From RPQJ01 sp046347155 (GTDB lineage: Bacteria > Pseudomonadota > Gammaproteobacteria > Steroidobacterales > Steroidobacteraceae), in the NCBI GenBank assembly GCA_046347155.1, contig JAXMGT010000002.1:496001-560000 (forward strand): a stretch of DNA of 64,000 bases, given 5' to 3'. A program made the position numbers and the translations under genes. How positions within the stretch are numbered: the first letter of the stretch is position 1; each line of letters starts with the position of its first letter. Positions 25,120-35,652 of the stretch are shown one piece after another. A model generated the notes under the pieces. The model saw only the letters and a list, made by a program, of their open reading frames with translations. It made no database searches and was not told where the DNA came from.

Positions 25120-25797
25120 TCAGTCCCGCGGGTGCGCGGCGCAGCGCGTCGACAGCGATTCCGGATCCGTCGGCACGGGCAGTGGCTCGTCGGCCAGCGG
25201 ACCGAGCAGCATGACGCCCCGGTCCCCGTCGGGTTCCACGAGCGTCAGGCAGCGCGGCGTCGCACCGGACCCGTCGATCGTGATGGCGCTCAGCCACTTT
25301 GAGGCCGAACTCGACCGCGGCGCAAGTTGCAGTCGCCACGCGCGGTCGTCGCCGGATAACGTGACGTCGAAACGTCGATCGAGCTGGGTCGTGTCTCCGG
25401 ACAGCAGCGCGCCGAACGTCGCGAGCATGCCTTCGAGCGCGGGTGCGCGTCGCAGCGAAAAATGCGCGGCTGGCTGGCCGTCCCGCTCAACGACGACCTC
25501 CCCGTCCCGGATCGACGACCGTTCCCGGTAGGGCGTCTGCACCTCGCGGTCGAACCGCCCGGGCCCCAGGTACGAGAGCTGACCCGACACCACCAGCGCC
25601 TGGGTCAGCAGGCCCGAGAACCTCACCTCGGTGTAGCGGATCGTGGCCGGCGGCGGCTGGGCAACGCGGGCCAGCAGCGTCTTCGGCTCGAACGCCGGGT
25701 CGGCGGACGCCGTCACCGCCACGAGCGCGACCAGGCACGCCGAGGCTGCGGCCTGGCACGTGCCGAGACGTCCGCCGCGTCGGCGCGGGGTATTCAT
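25120..25797 (-). CDS. LolA-like periplasmic lipid carrier of APE cluster
   Basis: Exported protein of 225 residues. The signal peptide follows a basic start (MNTPRRRGGR) and ends near TASA-DPA. The mature part matches LolA-type folds: PATIRYTEVRFSGLL, LSYLGPGRFDREV, a long antiparallel sheet and a C-terminal ADEPLPVPTDPESL region. It would shield the hydrophobic polyene lipid on its way across the periplasm to the outer membrane, working with the MMPL exporter whose gene follows. The ATG at 25797 overlaps the stop of the membrane-dehydratase fusion gene (ATGA). Confidence 0.85.
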   Translation of the reverse strand: MNTPRRRGGRLGTCQAAASACLVALVAVTASADPAFEPKTLLARVAQPPPATIRYTEVRFSGLLTQALVVSGQLSYLGPGRFDREVQTPYRERSSIRDGEVVVERDGQPAAHFSLRRAPALEGMLATFGALLSGDTTQLDRRFDVTLSGDDRAWRLQLAPRSSSASKWLSAITIDGSGATPRCLTLVEPDGDRGVMLLGPLADEPLPVPTDPESLSTRCAAHPRD

Positions 25798-26822
25798 CGG
25801 AAGTCGTCCTCGGCGAGTTCGAGGGCGCCTGTGGCGATGGCCACCGATCCGGCGCTCACGCGAAAGCGAAGTGACCGCGCCTCCCAGCCCAGCACCAGCG
25901 TCGCACCCTGCCCGGGCGCCAAGGGCTGCTGGAATTTCGCATGCGACACGCCGGCGATCCGCAGCCCCGGCCGGATCCGGCGCGCTTCCTCGATCACCGC
26001 GTCGAGGATGACGACGGCGGGCACGACCGGGCGACCCGGGAAATGTCCGGCGAAACATGGGTGATCGGCGGGGATGCCGAGCGGAGCCGCGTCGTCACGC
26101 ATGGTCACGGCTCCCGCGCGCCGGCGCGACGGTGTGCGACGTGCCGCGGCCAGCGACGGCGCGGCGGCGATGCTCCGGCGCACGAAGTCGACGAAGCCAC
26201 GGTACGGCTGGTTCGGGAACCGGCGCTGCCGGTAGAGGAACTCCGCTGCGAAGAAGAGGGCCACGACCACGTAACCGACGATGCCGGTCCACGCAGCCCA
26301 CGCCCGGTTCGAGACCGCGAGCCCGGCAGGGGGCGCGAACCCTGCCAGTTCGAGCAGGCCGCCCGGCGTCGTGAGCGCCCCGAGCATCGCGTTGGCGGCG
26401 GCGAGCGTCGCGAGCAGCACGGCCCAGGCCATCGTCAGGCGCCGGGCATACCGGAGGCGCTCCGCATCCGGCGGCGCGCCGTTGGCGTGCAGCAGGCGGA
26501 CGATCTGCTCGATCAACGGCGTCCGGCCGGCGCGCAGCGTCCGACCGAACATCCAGCCCACGCCGGCCGGGATCAGCACCGGCGCGACGAGCAGCGGGAG
26601 CATGCCGGCACCGCTGCGCGCGAGCCAGGCGAATGCGACCGCCACGACCACGCCGCCGGCCCACGCCGACGGGCGCCCGTCGGCCATGCCGGGCAGCAGG
26701 AACGCGAGTCCGAGACATGCGAGCCCGGCGAATCTCAGCCATTCGACACCCGACGATACTCCGGCGAGCAGCAGCAACGGGTATGCGATGGCGAGGGCGG
26801 TCGCTGCAAGCGCGGTGCGCAT
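25794..26822 (-). CDS. COG4648-type membrane protein fused to ApeI-like dehydratase
   Basis: Protein of 342 residues in two parts. Residues 1-185 hold about six hydrophobic helices and match the COG4648 membrane family found in aryl-polyene clusters. A basic linker (AARRTPSRRRAG near 220-235) leads to a cytoplasmic hotdog domain from about 240 with DHPCFAGHFPGRPVVPAVVILD, the ApeI-type dehydratase motif. These are normally separate genes as I recall, so the fusion would tether the dehydratase to the membrane. It starts the minus-strand block fusion-LolA-MMPL-ApeP. The frame is continuous, with no sign of an assembly error. Confidence 0.85.
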   Translation of the reverse strand: MRTALAATALAIAYPLLLLAGVSSGVEWLRFAGLACLGLAFLLPGMADGRPSAWAGGVVVAVAFAWLARSGAGMLPLLVAPVLIPAGVGWMFGRTLRAGRTPLIEQIVRLLHANGAPPDAERLRYARRLTMAWAVLLATLAAANAMLGALTTPGGLLELAGFAPPAGLAVSNRAWAAWTGIVGYVVVALFFAAEFLYRQRRFPNQPYRGFVDFVRRSIAAAPSLAAARRTPSRRRAGAVTMRDDAAPLGIPADHPCFAGHFPGRPVVPAVVILDAVIEEARRIRPGLRIAGVSHAKFQQPLAPGQGATLVLGWEARSLRFRVSAGSVAIATGALELAEDDFR

Positions 26823-26905
26823 CGTCCAATTCTATGATGACGCCACGCGCCACGCGGCACCTTCGGGTGCCCGCCCCTCCACGCCGGACCGGCCGGGGCC
26901 GGCCA

Positions 26906-26937
26906 AAAGGAAAGGCCCCTTGCGGGGCCTTTCCTTT
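26906..26937 (-). terminator. Rho-independent terminator of the rpsU-dnaG-rpoD operon
   Basis: A perfect 14-base-pair hairpin with the arm AAAGGAAAGGCCCC and the tetraloop TTGC. Read on the minus strand it ends in a short T-run (TTTT) and lies 21 bases after the rpoD stop. Confidence 0.85.
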
Positions 26938-26958
26938 CGCGTCGCTCCGGGCGCCGGC

Positions 26959-29274
<2,316 letters not shown>

Positions 29275-29348
29275 GATGGGAGCCTCGAAAAGGGGCCGAA
29301 ATAAAAGAGCGGAAATATACCACGGCCGGGCCCGGCGGCCCGAACATT

Positions 29349-31160
29349 TCAGGCCGGTGCCGGCGGTTGGGCCAACCCGGCCTTGGTCCTTATAAGTTGT
29401 TGAAGTTCCTGCTTTTCTTCTGCTGTGAGCGGCGTGTCCAGGGCCTTGCGCTGGAGCGCTTCGAGCCGGGCCATCGTGTCCTCGGCCACCAGCCGGTCCA
29501 CCGCCGAGCGTACCTCGGCGGCCGCGGCCTCGGCGTCGGCGACCAGGCACTCGGTCGCCGCGAGCTTCGAGAGCGGGCCGTGCTCGGGCCGGTCCCGCCA
29601 CCGCTCGAGCAGCGCCCCGGTGTTCGCGGGCGGGTCCTCCCGCAACTGCGCGAGCAGTTCGACGAGCAGCGGAACGCCGGGCCGGTCGATGTCGAGCAGA
29701 CCGTCGGCGTCCCCCACTCGCGCCGCGGCCTGCGGGTAGTGCACGAGCAGGGAGATGGCCTGGCGCACCAGGTTGCCGCGACCGGCCGCCGGTCCCGGCG
29801 CGGGCCTGGCGGGTCGCCGGTACGGGCCCGCGGTCTCGGCGACGGGCGCGGCGCCGTCGCCGGCCAGCAGCAGTTCGCCGAGCCGCGCGGCCGGCATCCG
29901 CACGGCCTCCGCGAGCTGCTGCACGAGCAGTTCCCGGTACACGTCGGACGGGATCCGGCGCACCAGCGGTCGCGCGAGTTCGACGAGCTTCGCCCGGCCG
30001 TCGACGCTCGACGGGTCGCTGCGCGTCGCGAGCTCGCGGATCAGGTAGTCGGCGAGCGGCGTCGCGCTCGCGAGCCGGGCCTCGAACGCGGCCGCGCCTT
30101 CCTGCTGCACGAGCGTGTCCGGGTCGTGTCCCTCGGGCAGGAACAGGAAGCGCACCTGCCGGCCCTGCTTCAGTTCACCGACCGCGTTCTCGAGCGCGCG
30201 CCACGCGGCGGCCCGGCCGGCGCGGTCGCCGTCGAAGCAGAACACCACCTCGCCGACGAGCCGGAAGATGCGCGCGAGGTGCTCGGGCGTCGTCGCGGTG
30301 CCGAGTGTCGCGACCGCGTAGGTGATCCCGGCCTGGTGCAGGCTCACCACGTCCATGTAGCCCTCGACGACCATCAGGCGCTGCAGGCTGCGCGTGGCCT
30401 GCCGGCACTCGAACAGGCCGTAGAGTTCGCGTCCCTTGTGGAAGAGCTCGGTCTCGGGCGAATTGAGGTACTTCGGCTCGCCCTGATCGAGCACGCGGCC
30501 GCCGAACGCGATCGCGCGGCCGCGCGTGTCGCGGATCGGGAACATCACGCGGTCGCGGAAGCGGTCGTAGTAACCGGGCGTGTGCGCCTTGCCGGGCTCG
30601 ACCTGGCGCTCGATCACGAGGCCCGCGCGCTGCAGCACCTGGCGCTCGTCGTCGGTCGCGCCGTAGCGGTCGAGCAGCGCGTCCCAGCGCGCCGGCGCGT
30701 AGCCGATGCCGAAGCGCTGGATGATCTCGTGCGTGAGCCCGCGCTTCGCGAGGTAGTCGCGAGCGCGCGATTCACCCGACAGCGACTGCCTGAAGAAGAG
30801 CGAGGCGCGCTCGAGCGCGACGTACACCTCGTCGTGCGGCTGCGACTGCGGCGCGGACCCGCCTTCCCGCGGCACCTCGAGGCCCGCGCGGGCCGCGAGT
30901 TCCTCGACCGCCTCGACGAACCCGAGGTGCTCGTAGTCCATCACGAAGCCGAGCGCCGTGCCGTGCGCACCGCAGCCGAAGCAGTGGAAGAACTGCTTGT
31001 CGGGACTCACCCAGAACGACGGCGTCTTCTCGTCGTGGAACGGGCAGCACGCCTTGTACTCGCGACCCGCGCGCTTCAGCTGCACGCGGCTGCCGATCAC
31101 CTCGATGATGTCGGTGCGTGCGACGAGCTCGTCGATGAAATGCTGGGGGATGCGTCCCAC
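29349..31160 (-). CDS. dnaG: DNA primase DnaG
   Basis: Primase of 603 residues that makes RNA primers at the replication fork. The N-terminal CHC2 zinc finger has the ligands in CCPFHDEKTPSFWVSP and FHCFGCGAHG. The catalytic core has FGGRVLDQGEPKYLNSPET and the TOPRIM acidic motifs VVEGYMDVV and VFCFDGDRAGRAA. A helical C-terminal DnaB-interacting region follows. The start is GTG at 31160 (MGRIPQHFIDEL), the conserved beginning of the family. It lies between a COG3687 gene upstream and rpoD downstream. Confidence 0.96.
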   Translation of the reverse strand: MGRIPQHFIDELVARTDIIEVIGSRVQLKRAGREYKACCPFHDEKTPSFWVSPDKQFFHCFGCGAHGTALGFVMDYEHLGFVEAVEELAARAGLEVPREGGSAPQSQPHDEVYVALERASLFFRQSLSGESRARDYLAKRGLTHEIIQRFGIGYAPARWDALLDRYGATDDERQVLQRAGLVIERQVEPGKAHTPGYYDRFRDRVMFPIRDTRGRAIAFGGRVLDQGEPKYLNSPETELFHKGRELYGLFECRQATRSLQRLMVVEGYMDVVSLHQAGITYAVATLGTATTPEHLARIFRLVGEVVFCFDGDRAGRAAAWRALENAVGELKQGRQVRFLFLPEGHDPDTLVQQEGAAAFEARLASATPLADYLIRELATRSDPSSVDGRAKLVELARPLVRRIPSDVYRELLVQQLAEAVRMPAARLGELLLAGDGAAPVAETAGPYRRPARPAPGPAAGRGNLVRQAISLLVHYPQAAARVGDADGLLDIDRPGVPLLVELLAQLREDPPANTGALLERWRDRPEHGPLSKLAATECLVADAEAAAAEVRSAVDRLVAEDTMARLEALQRKALDTPLTAEEKQELQQLIRTKAGLAQPPAPA

Positions 31161-31234
31161 GGGGGTCGGCGCGTGTAGGGCGGGGGAGAGGAGCGATAGT
31201 GGGGTGCGGCGCCGCCCGCCGCAAGCGCGGGGAC

Positions 31235-32068
31235 TCAGCCGCCCGCGAACTCCCGGCGCCAGCGCGCGAGCGTCGCCCGGTTGTCGTGGTCCCAGGGGTG
31301 GAAGTCGCGCCGGAACCACGCCCGCCAGCGGGGCCCGAGCCGGCTGAAGAGCCCGGGATCGAGGAACAGGAACCGGAACACCCGCCAGTGCGCGGCGATC
31401 CGCCCGGCCCCGTCGGCCACGAGCAGCGCGGCGGCGTAGCGGGTGACGTTGATCGTGAACTGGGTCGTGACCGCGAGCATCACGCGCACCCGGTAGCGGT
31501 GGCGGCGCCGGTCGGTCCAGTCCCGGGTGACCGCGTTGAACAGGTCGTAAGCGACGGCCTTGTGCTCGGTCTCCTCCATCGCGTGCCAGCGCCACAGGCG
31601 GCGGAGTTCCGGCGGCGTGCGCTCCCAGAGCGCCGGGTCGGCCTCGACCATGTCGGCCATCAGCGCGGTCAGGTGCTCGAGCGCGATCGTCGCGCCGAGC
31701 ATCCGCATCGGCCCCAGGCTGCGGACGAACGCGATCCGGCGGCGGATCTTCGCCTCGATGCGCTCGACCGGGTAGCGGGCCCGGTCGAGCCCGGCGTTCA
31801 GCGCCGCGTGCTCCCGCGAGTGGATCGATTCCTGCGCGATGAACGCGCGCACCTCGTCGGCGAGCCGGCCCTGCGCCTCGCCGCGGAACTTGCGCACCGC
31901 GTCGACGAACAGCTTCTCGCCGTCGGGAAACGTCAACGACAGGGCGTTGAACACCGCGGTGGCGACCGGGTCGCCGCCCATCCAGGCGCCGGCGGTGGCG
32001 GCGCGCGTGTCGAAGTGCAGGTCGCGGGGGACGGGCTCGACGTCGGCGGGTGTCGCTGCCGCGGCCAC
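31235..32068 (-). CDS. COG3687 predicted metal-dependent hydrolase
   Basis: Protein of 277 residues with many conserved His and Glu: AQESIHSREH near residues 78-87, TIALEHLTALMADM and WHAMEETEHKAVAYDLF near 165-180. This pattern of carboxylate and His pairs in a helical bundle fits the predicted metal-dependent hydrolase family PF10118, whose substrate is unknown. A hydrophobic region lies around 200-225. The start is GTG at 32068, seven bases after yqeY. Its position inside the rpsU-dnaG-rpoD operon is unusual. Confidence 0.85.
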   Translation of the reverse strand: MAAAATPADVEPVPRDLHFDTRAATAGAWMGGDPVATAVFNALSLTFPDGEKLFVDAVRKFRGEAQGRLADEVRAFIAQESIHSREHAALNAGLDRARYPVERIEAKIRRRIAFVRSLGPMRMLGATIALEHLTALMADMVEADPALWERTPPELRRLWRWHAMEETEHKAVAYDLFNAVTRDWTDRRRHRYRVRVMLAVTTQFTINVTRYAAALLVADGAGRIAAHWRVFRFLFLDPGLFSRLGPRWRAWFRRDFHPWDHDNRATLARWRREFAGG

Positions 32069-32075
32069 CGAGGGC

Positions 32076-32522
32076 TCAGCCGGCGAGCGCGGCCTTGATG
32101 CGGGCGCTCACGGCGCCCATGTCGGCGCGTCCCGCGGCCTTCGCTTTCACGACGCCCATCACCTTGCCCATGTCCTTCATCGAGGCGGCGCCCGTCTCGG
32201 CGATCGCGGCCCGGATCAGCGCGTCGACCTCGGCGGCGGTGAGCTGCTCGGGCAGGTAGCCGGAGAGCACGGCGATCTCGGCCTTTTCCTTGTCGGCGAG
32301 GTCGGCGCGGCCGCCCTGCTCGAACGCCGCGATGGACTCGCGGCGCTGCTTGACCATCTTCTCGAGCACCGCGAGCACCTGCGCGTCGTCGAGCGTGATC
32401 CGCTCATCGACCTCGCGCTGCTTGATCGCGGCCTGCACCATGCGGATGGTCGAGAGGCGCTCCTTGTCGGAGGCCCGCATGGCGGACTTCATGTCCTCGG
32501 TGATTCGCTCCTTGAGCGTCAC
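32076..32522 (-). CDS. yqeY: GatB/YqeY domain protein
   Basis: Protein of 148 residues matching the YqeY family: an N-terminal helical part (LKERITEDMKSAMRASDKERLSTIRM) and a C-terminal three-helix domain shared with the GatB amidotransferase subunit (MKDMGKVMGVVKAKAAGRADMG). It may act in tRNA-dependent amidation or tRNA binding, but this is unproven for stand-alone members. The start is GTG at 32522. It lies 13 bases after rpsU, the usual neighbour in many Proteobacteria. Confidence 0.93.
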   Translation of the reverse strand: MTLKERITEDMKSAMRASDKERLSTIRMVQAAIKQREVDERITLDDAQVLAVLEKMVKQRRESIAAFEQGGRADLADKEKAEIAVLSGYLPEQLTAAEVDALIRAAIAETGAASMKDMGKVMGVVKAKAAGRADMGAVSARIKAALAG

Positions 32523-32535
32523 GGGGACCCGGGCG

Positions 32536-32754
32536 TCAGTAGTTGCGGGCGCGCGGCGCCGACATGTCGCGCATGCCGCGCTTCTGGTGGCGCTTCACGG
32601 CCGCGGCCTTCTTCCTTTTCCGTTCCTGGGTCGGCTTCTCGTAGAATTCGCGACGCCGGAGCTCGGTCAGAACGCCGGCCTTTTCGCAGGCGCGCTTGAA
32701 ACGGCGCAGGGCGGCATCGAAGTATTCGTTCTCGCGAACGCGAACGCTGGGCAT
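32536..32754 (-). CDS. rpsU: 30S ribosomal protein S21
   Basis: Basic 72-residue ribosomal protein beginning MPSVRVRENEYFDAALRRFK, the standard S21 start, with the family RRREFYEKPTQERKRKKAAA segment. The C-terminal RGMRDMSAPRARNY is slightly variable. It heads the macromolecular synthesis operon and is divergent from tsaD with 109 bases between the start codons. Confidence 0.97.
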   Translation of the reverse strand: MPSVRVRENEYFDAALRRFKRACEKAGVLTELRRREFYEKPTQERKRKKAAAVKRHQKRGMRDMSAPRARNY

Positions 32755-32863
32755 CGCAACCTCGGCTAACGGTCTGGTCTAAGGCACCCGGCCGGACCCT
32801 GCGGTCACGTTGCCGGGAAAAAGGACCGCGAATTTTAGAGATCGCGGGAGGGAATTGCAAAGC

Positions 32864-33892
32864 ATGCGGGTCCTGGGCCTCGAGACCTCCTGTGACGAGA
32901 CGGCGGCCGCGGTGTACGACACCGCGACGGGCCTCGTCGCGCACGAGGTCCACAGCCAGGTCGACCTCCACGCGGTCTACGGCGGGGTGGTCCCGGAGCT
33001 CGCATCCCGCGATCACCTGCGCAAGTTATTGCCATTGCTGGAAAAAGTGGTCGCCGAGGCCGGCGGACGCGAGGCGATCGACGGGGTCGCCTGCACGGTC
33101 GGGCCCGGACTCGCCGGCGCGCTGCTCGTGGGGTCCTCGGTGGCCCGGAGCCTCGCCTATGCCTGGAGCGTGCCGGCCCTCGGCGTGCACCACATGGAGG
33201 GGCACCTGCTCGCACCGCTGCTCGAGCCCGACCCGCCCGGGTTCCCGTTCGTCGCGCTGCTCGTCTCGGGCGGGCACACGCTGCTCGCCCACGTCGAGGG
33301 CGTCGGCCGCTACGAGATCATGGGCAGTTCGCTCGACGATGCGGCCGGCGAGGCGTTCGACAAGACGGCCAAGCTGCTCGGCCTCGGCTATCCGGGCGGT
33401 CCGCAGCTCGCCGCGCTGGCCGAGCAGGGCCGGCCGGGCGTGTTCGAGTTCCCGCGCCCGATGACGGAACGGCCCGGGCTCGACTTCAGCTTCAGCGGAC
33501 TCAAGACCGCCGTCGTCGTGGCGCTGCGCGGCCGTGACCTCGATGCCCGGACCCGCGCCGACGCGGCCCGCGGGTTCGAGGAGGCGGTCGTCGACACGCT
33601 GGTGATCAAGGCCGCGCGCGCGGTCGAGCAGTCCGGCGCCTCGACGCTCGTGGTCGCCGGCGGGGTCGGTGCGAACCGGCGCCTGCGGGCCCGGATGCTC
33701 GCAATGGGCGAGCGTGCCGGGGTGCGCGTGGTCTATCCTCGACCGGCGTTCTGCACCGACAATGCGGCGATGATCGCACTCGTGGGCGCACTCAGGCTCG
33801 CCCAAGGCCAGCACGATGGCCTCGCGATACGCGCGCGTGCGCGCTGGCCGATGGGCGAGCTCGCGCCGCCGGCGCCGGCGGGTGCCGCGTGA
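32864..33892 (+). CDS. tsaD: tRNA N6-adenosine threonylcarbamoyltransferase TsaD
   Basis: Protein of 342 residues that, with TsaB and TsaE, transfers threonylcarbamoyl to A37 of ANN-decoding tRNAs. The ASKHA-fold start is MRVLGLETSCDETAAAVYD, metal ligands His110 and His114 are in HHMEGHLL, and the glycine-rich GGVGANRRLRARM and FCTDNAAMIA motifs lie near the C-terminus. The ATG at 32864 is the conserved start. The gene is divergent from rpsU and followed by folB and folK in the same direction. Confidence 0.96.
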   Translation: MRVLGLETSCDETAAAVYDTATGLVAHEVHSQVDLHAVYGGVVPELASRDHLRKLLPLLEKVVAEAGGREAIDGVACTVGPGLAGALLVGSSVARSLAYAWSVPALGVHHMEGHLLAPLLEPDPPGFPFVALLVSGGHTLLAHVEGVGRYEIMGSSLDDAAGEAFDKTAKLLGLGYPGGPQLAALAEQGRPGVFEFPRPMTERPGLDFSFSGLKTAVVVALRGRDLDARTRADAARGFEEAVVDTLVIKAARAVEQSGASTLVVAGGVGANRRLRARMLAMGERAGVRVVYPRPAFCTDNAAMIALVGALRLAQGQHDGLAIRARARWPMGELAPPAPAGAA

Positions 33893-33951
33893 GCCGCGCC
33901 GTCGCCGGCCGCGGAACGAATGCCGACCGACACCCGGAGTCGAATGCCACC

Positions 33952-34338
33952 ATGCCCGCCGCCCGCGACGTGATCTTCCTGTCCGGCCTCACGGTCGACT
34001 GCATCGTCGGCATCTGGGACTGGGAGCGGCGCGTCCGGCAGAAGATCGTGCTCGACCTCGAGATGGAGGCCGACGTGCGCCGCGCCGCGGCGAGCGACTC
34101 GATCGAAGACACGCTCGACTACAAGAAGGTGTCGAAGCGGCTGCTCGCGTTCGTCGGCGAGTCGCAGTTCCAGCTGGTCGAGACGCTGGCCGAGCGGGTC
34201 GCCGGCATCATCGTCACCGAGTTCGGCGTGCCGTGGGTGCGCGTGCGACTGAACAAGCAGGGTGCGATCCGCGGCGCCCGCGACGTCGGGATCCTGATCG
34301 AGCGGCGGCGCGAGGACTACCCGCCGGCGACGCGGTGA
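33952..34338 (+). CDS. folB: Dihydroneopterin aldolase
   Basis: Folate-pathway enzyme of 128 residues converting dihydroneopterin to 6-hydroxymethyl-dihydropterin. DVIFLSGLTVDCIVGIWDWER at the start and DTLDYKKVSKRL near 65-76 are the family signatures, and the C-terminal KQGAIRGARDVGILIER supplies the catalytic lysine region. I chose the ATG at 33952 by family length. A GTG at 33889 overlapping the tsaD stop would add 21 non-conserved residues. Its stop overlaps the folK GTG (GTGA), so folB-folK are coupled. Confidence 0.92.
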   Translation: MPAARDVIFLSGLTVDCIVGIWDWERRVRQKIVLDLEMEADVRRAAASDSIEDTLDYKKVSKRLLAFVGESQFQLVETLAERVAGIIVTEFGVPWVRVRLNKQGAIRGARDVGILIERRREDYPPATR

Positions 34339-34829
34339 CCGCGGTCTACGTCGCCGCGGGCAGCAACGTCGAGCCGGTCGCCAACCTGCGGCGCGCGCTC
34401 GACGTGCTCGCCGCCCACTACCCGGGGCTTCGCGCGTCGCGCGCCTGGCGCAACCGCGCGGTGGGCTTCGAGGGTGACGACTTCGTGAACCTCGCGCTCG
34501 GCTTCGACACCGACGAGGACGTCCGCAGCGTGGTCGGCCGGCTGCACGAAGCCGAGGCCGCCTGCGGGCGGGCGCGTGACGCCCCGAAGTGGGCGCCGCG
34601 CAGCATGGACCTCGACATCCTGCTCTACGGCGACCTGGTCTGCGACGAGCCGGGGCTCACGCTGCCGCGGCCCGACCTGCTCCGGCGCGCGTACATGCTC
34701 GGGCCCCTGGCCGAGCTCGCGCCCGCGGTCCGGCACCCGGTCGAGGGATCGACGATGGCGGCGCTGTGGGCGCGCTTCGACCGCGCGGCGCACGCGCTCG
34801 AGCCGGTCGAACTCGGGTGGCCGCGATGA
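34335..34829 (+). CDS. folK: 6-hydroxymethyl-7,8-dihydropterin pyrophosphokinase
   Basis: Enzyme of 164 residues that pyrophosphorylates the product of FolB using ATP. The start VYVAAGSNVEPVANLRRAL, the central NRAVGFEGDDFVNLALGF and the hallmark APRSMDLDILLYGD (magnesium-binding Asp pair) are clear. LPRPDLLRRAYMLGPLAEL matches the conserved C-terminal motif. The start is GTG at 34335 in a four-base overlap with folB. It converges on the pteridine reductase gene with 23 bases between the stops. Confidence 0.94.
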   Translation: MTAVYVAAGSNVEPVANLRRALDVLAAHYPGLRASRAWRNRAVGFEGDDFVNLALGFDTDEDVRSVVGRLHEAEAACGRARDAPKWAPRSMDLDILLYGDLVCDEPGLTLPRPDLLRRAYMLGPLAELAPAVRHPVEGSTMAALWARFDRAAHALEPVELGWPR

Positions 34830-34852
34830 GCGGGCGCGGGGCCCGTCCGGTG

Positions 34853-35599
34853 TCAGAGGCTGCGGCCGCCGTCGACCGCGATCACCTGGCCGGTGACGTA
34901 GGGCGCCTCGGTCGCGAGATAGAGCGCGGTGCGCGCGATGTCCTCGGGCGAACCGCTGCGCTTCAGCGCCGTCTTCGCGATGATCTCGGCCTTCAGTGCG
35001 GGGTCGAGGTCGCGCTCCGGCCACAGCACGGGGCCCGGCGCGATCGCGTTCACGCGCACCTCGGGACCGAGTTCGCGGGCGAGCGACTTCGTCAGCATGA
35101 CGAGCCCGGCCTTCGCGGCGGAGTACACCGGGTGCCCGCGCAGCGGGCGACGGCCGTGGATGTCGACCATGTTGATGATGAGTCCGTGCGCGGCGCGGAG
35201 CGCCGGCGCGGCGGCCTGCGACAGGAACAGCGGTGCGCGCAGGTTCGTCCCCACGAGGTCCTCGAACTGCGCGGCCGTGATCCCGCCGACCGGTGTCGGG
35301 TAGAACGTCGACGCGTTGTTCACGAGCACGTCGAGGCGCCCGTGCCGGTCGAGCGCCGCGGCGACCAGGCCCGGCAGAGCGTCGACGTCATTGAGGTCGG
35401 CGGCGACGGTGCTCGCGGAGCCGGCGCGCGCGCGATTCAGTGCGTCGGCGAACTCGGCCGCGGCCGGCTGCGAGCGGTGGTAGTGCACGACGACGTCCGC
35501 GCCCGCGGCGTGGAAGCGCCGCGCCATCGCGGCGCCGAGCCGCTTGGCGCCGCCGGTCACGAGCACGCAGCGGCCTCGAAGTGGGACTGCCGGGTCCAT
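34853..35599 (-). CDS. Pteridine reductase (SDR family)
   Basis: Short-chain dehydrogenase of 248 residues. The TGGAKRLGAAMARRFHAAG cofactor motif near the start with a basic KR, LVNNASTFYPTPVG near 90-103, the catalytic YSAAKAGL and a PGPVLWPE loop fit the pteridine reductase/FolM-like group that reduces dihydro-pterins or folate with NADPH. Its place beside folB and folK supports a role in folate metabolism. The GGAKR motif and the STFYPTP segment are what separate it from ordinary FabG-type enzymes. It is divergent from the MidA-like methyltransferase with 53 bases between. Confidence 0.88.
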   Translation of the reverse strand: MDPAVPLRGRCVLVTGGAKRLGAAMARRFHAAGADVVVHYHRSQPAAAEFADALNRARAGSASTVAADLNDVDALPGLVAAALDRHGRLDVLVNNASTFYPTPVGGITAAQFEDLVGTNLRAPLFLSQAAAPALRAAHGLIINMVDIHGRRPLRGHPVYSAAKAGLVMLTKSLARELGPEVRVNAIAPGPVLWPERDLDPALKAEIIAKTALKRSGSPEDIARTALYLATEAPYVTGQVIAVDGGRSL

Positions 35600-35652
35600 G
35601 GGGTGACGATACCCGAGACGACCGCCGGTGTCCCCGGCAAGGGTCGCGCTCC

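Noticed and set aside
22608..25214. Plus-strand open frame opposite the MMPL exporter
   Set aside because: Low-complexity Arg/Glu/Gln protein without motifs; the minus strand encodes a clear MMPL exporter.
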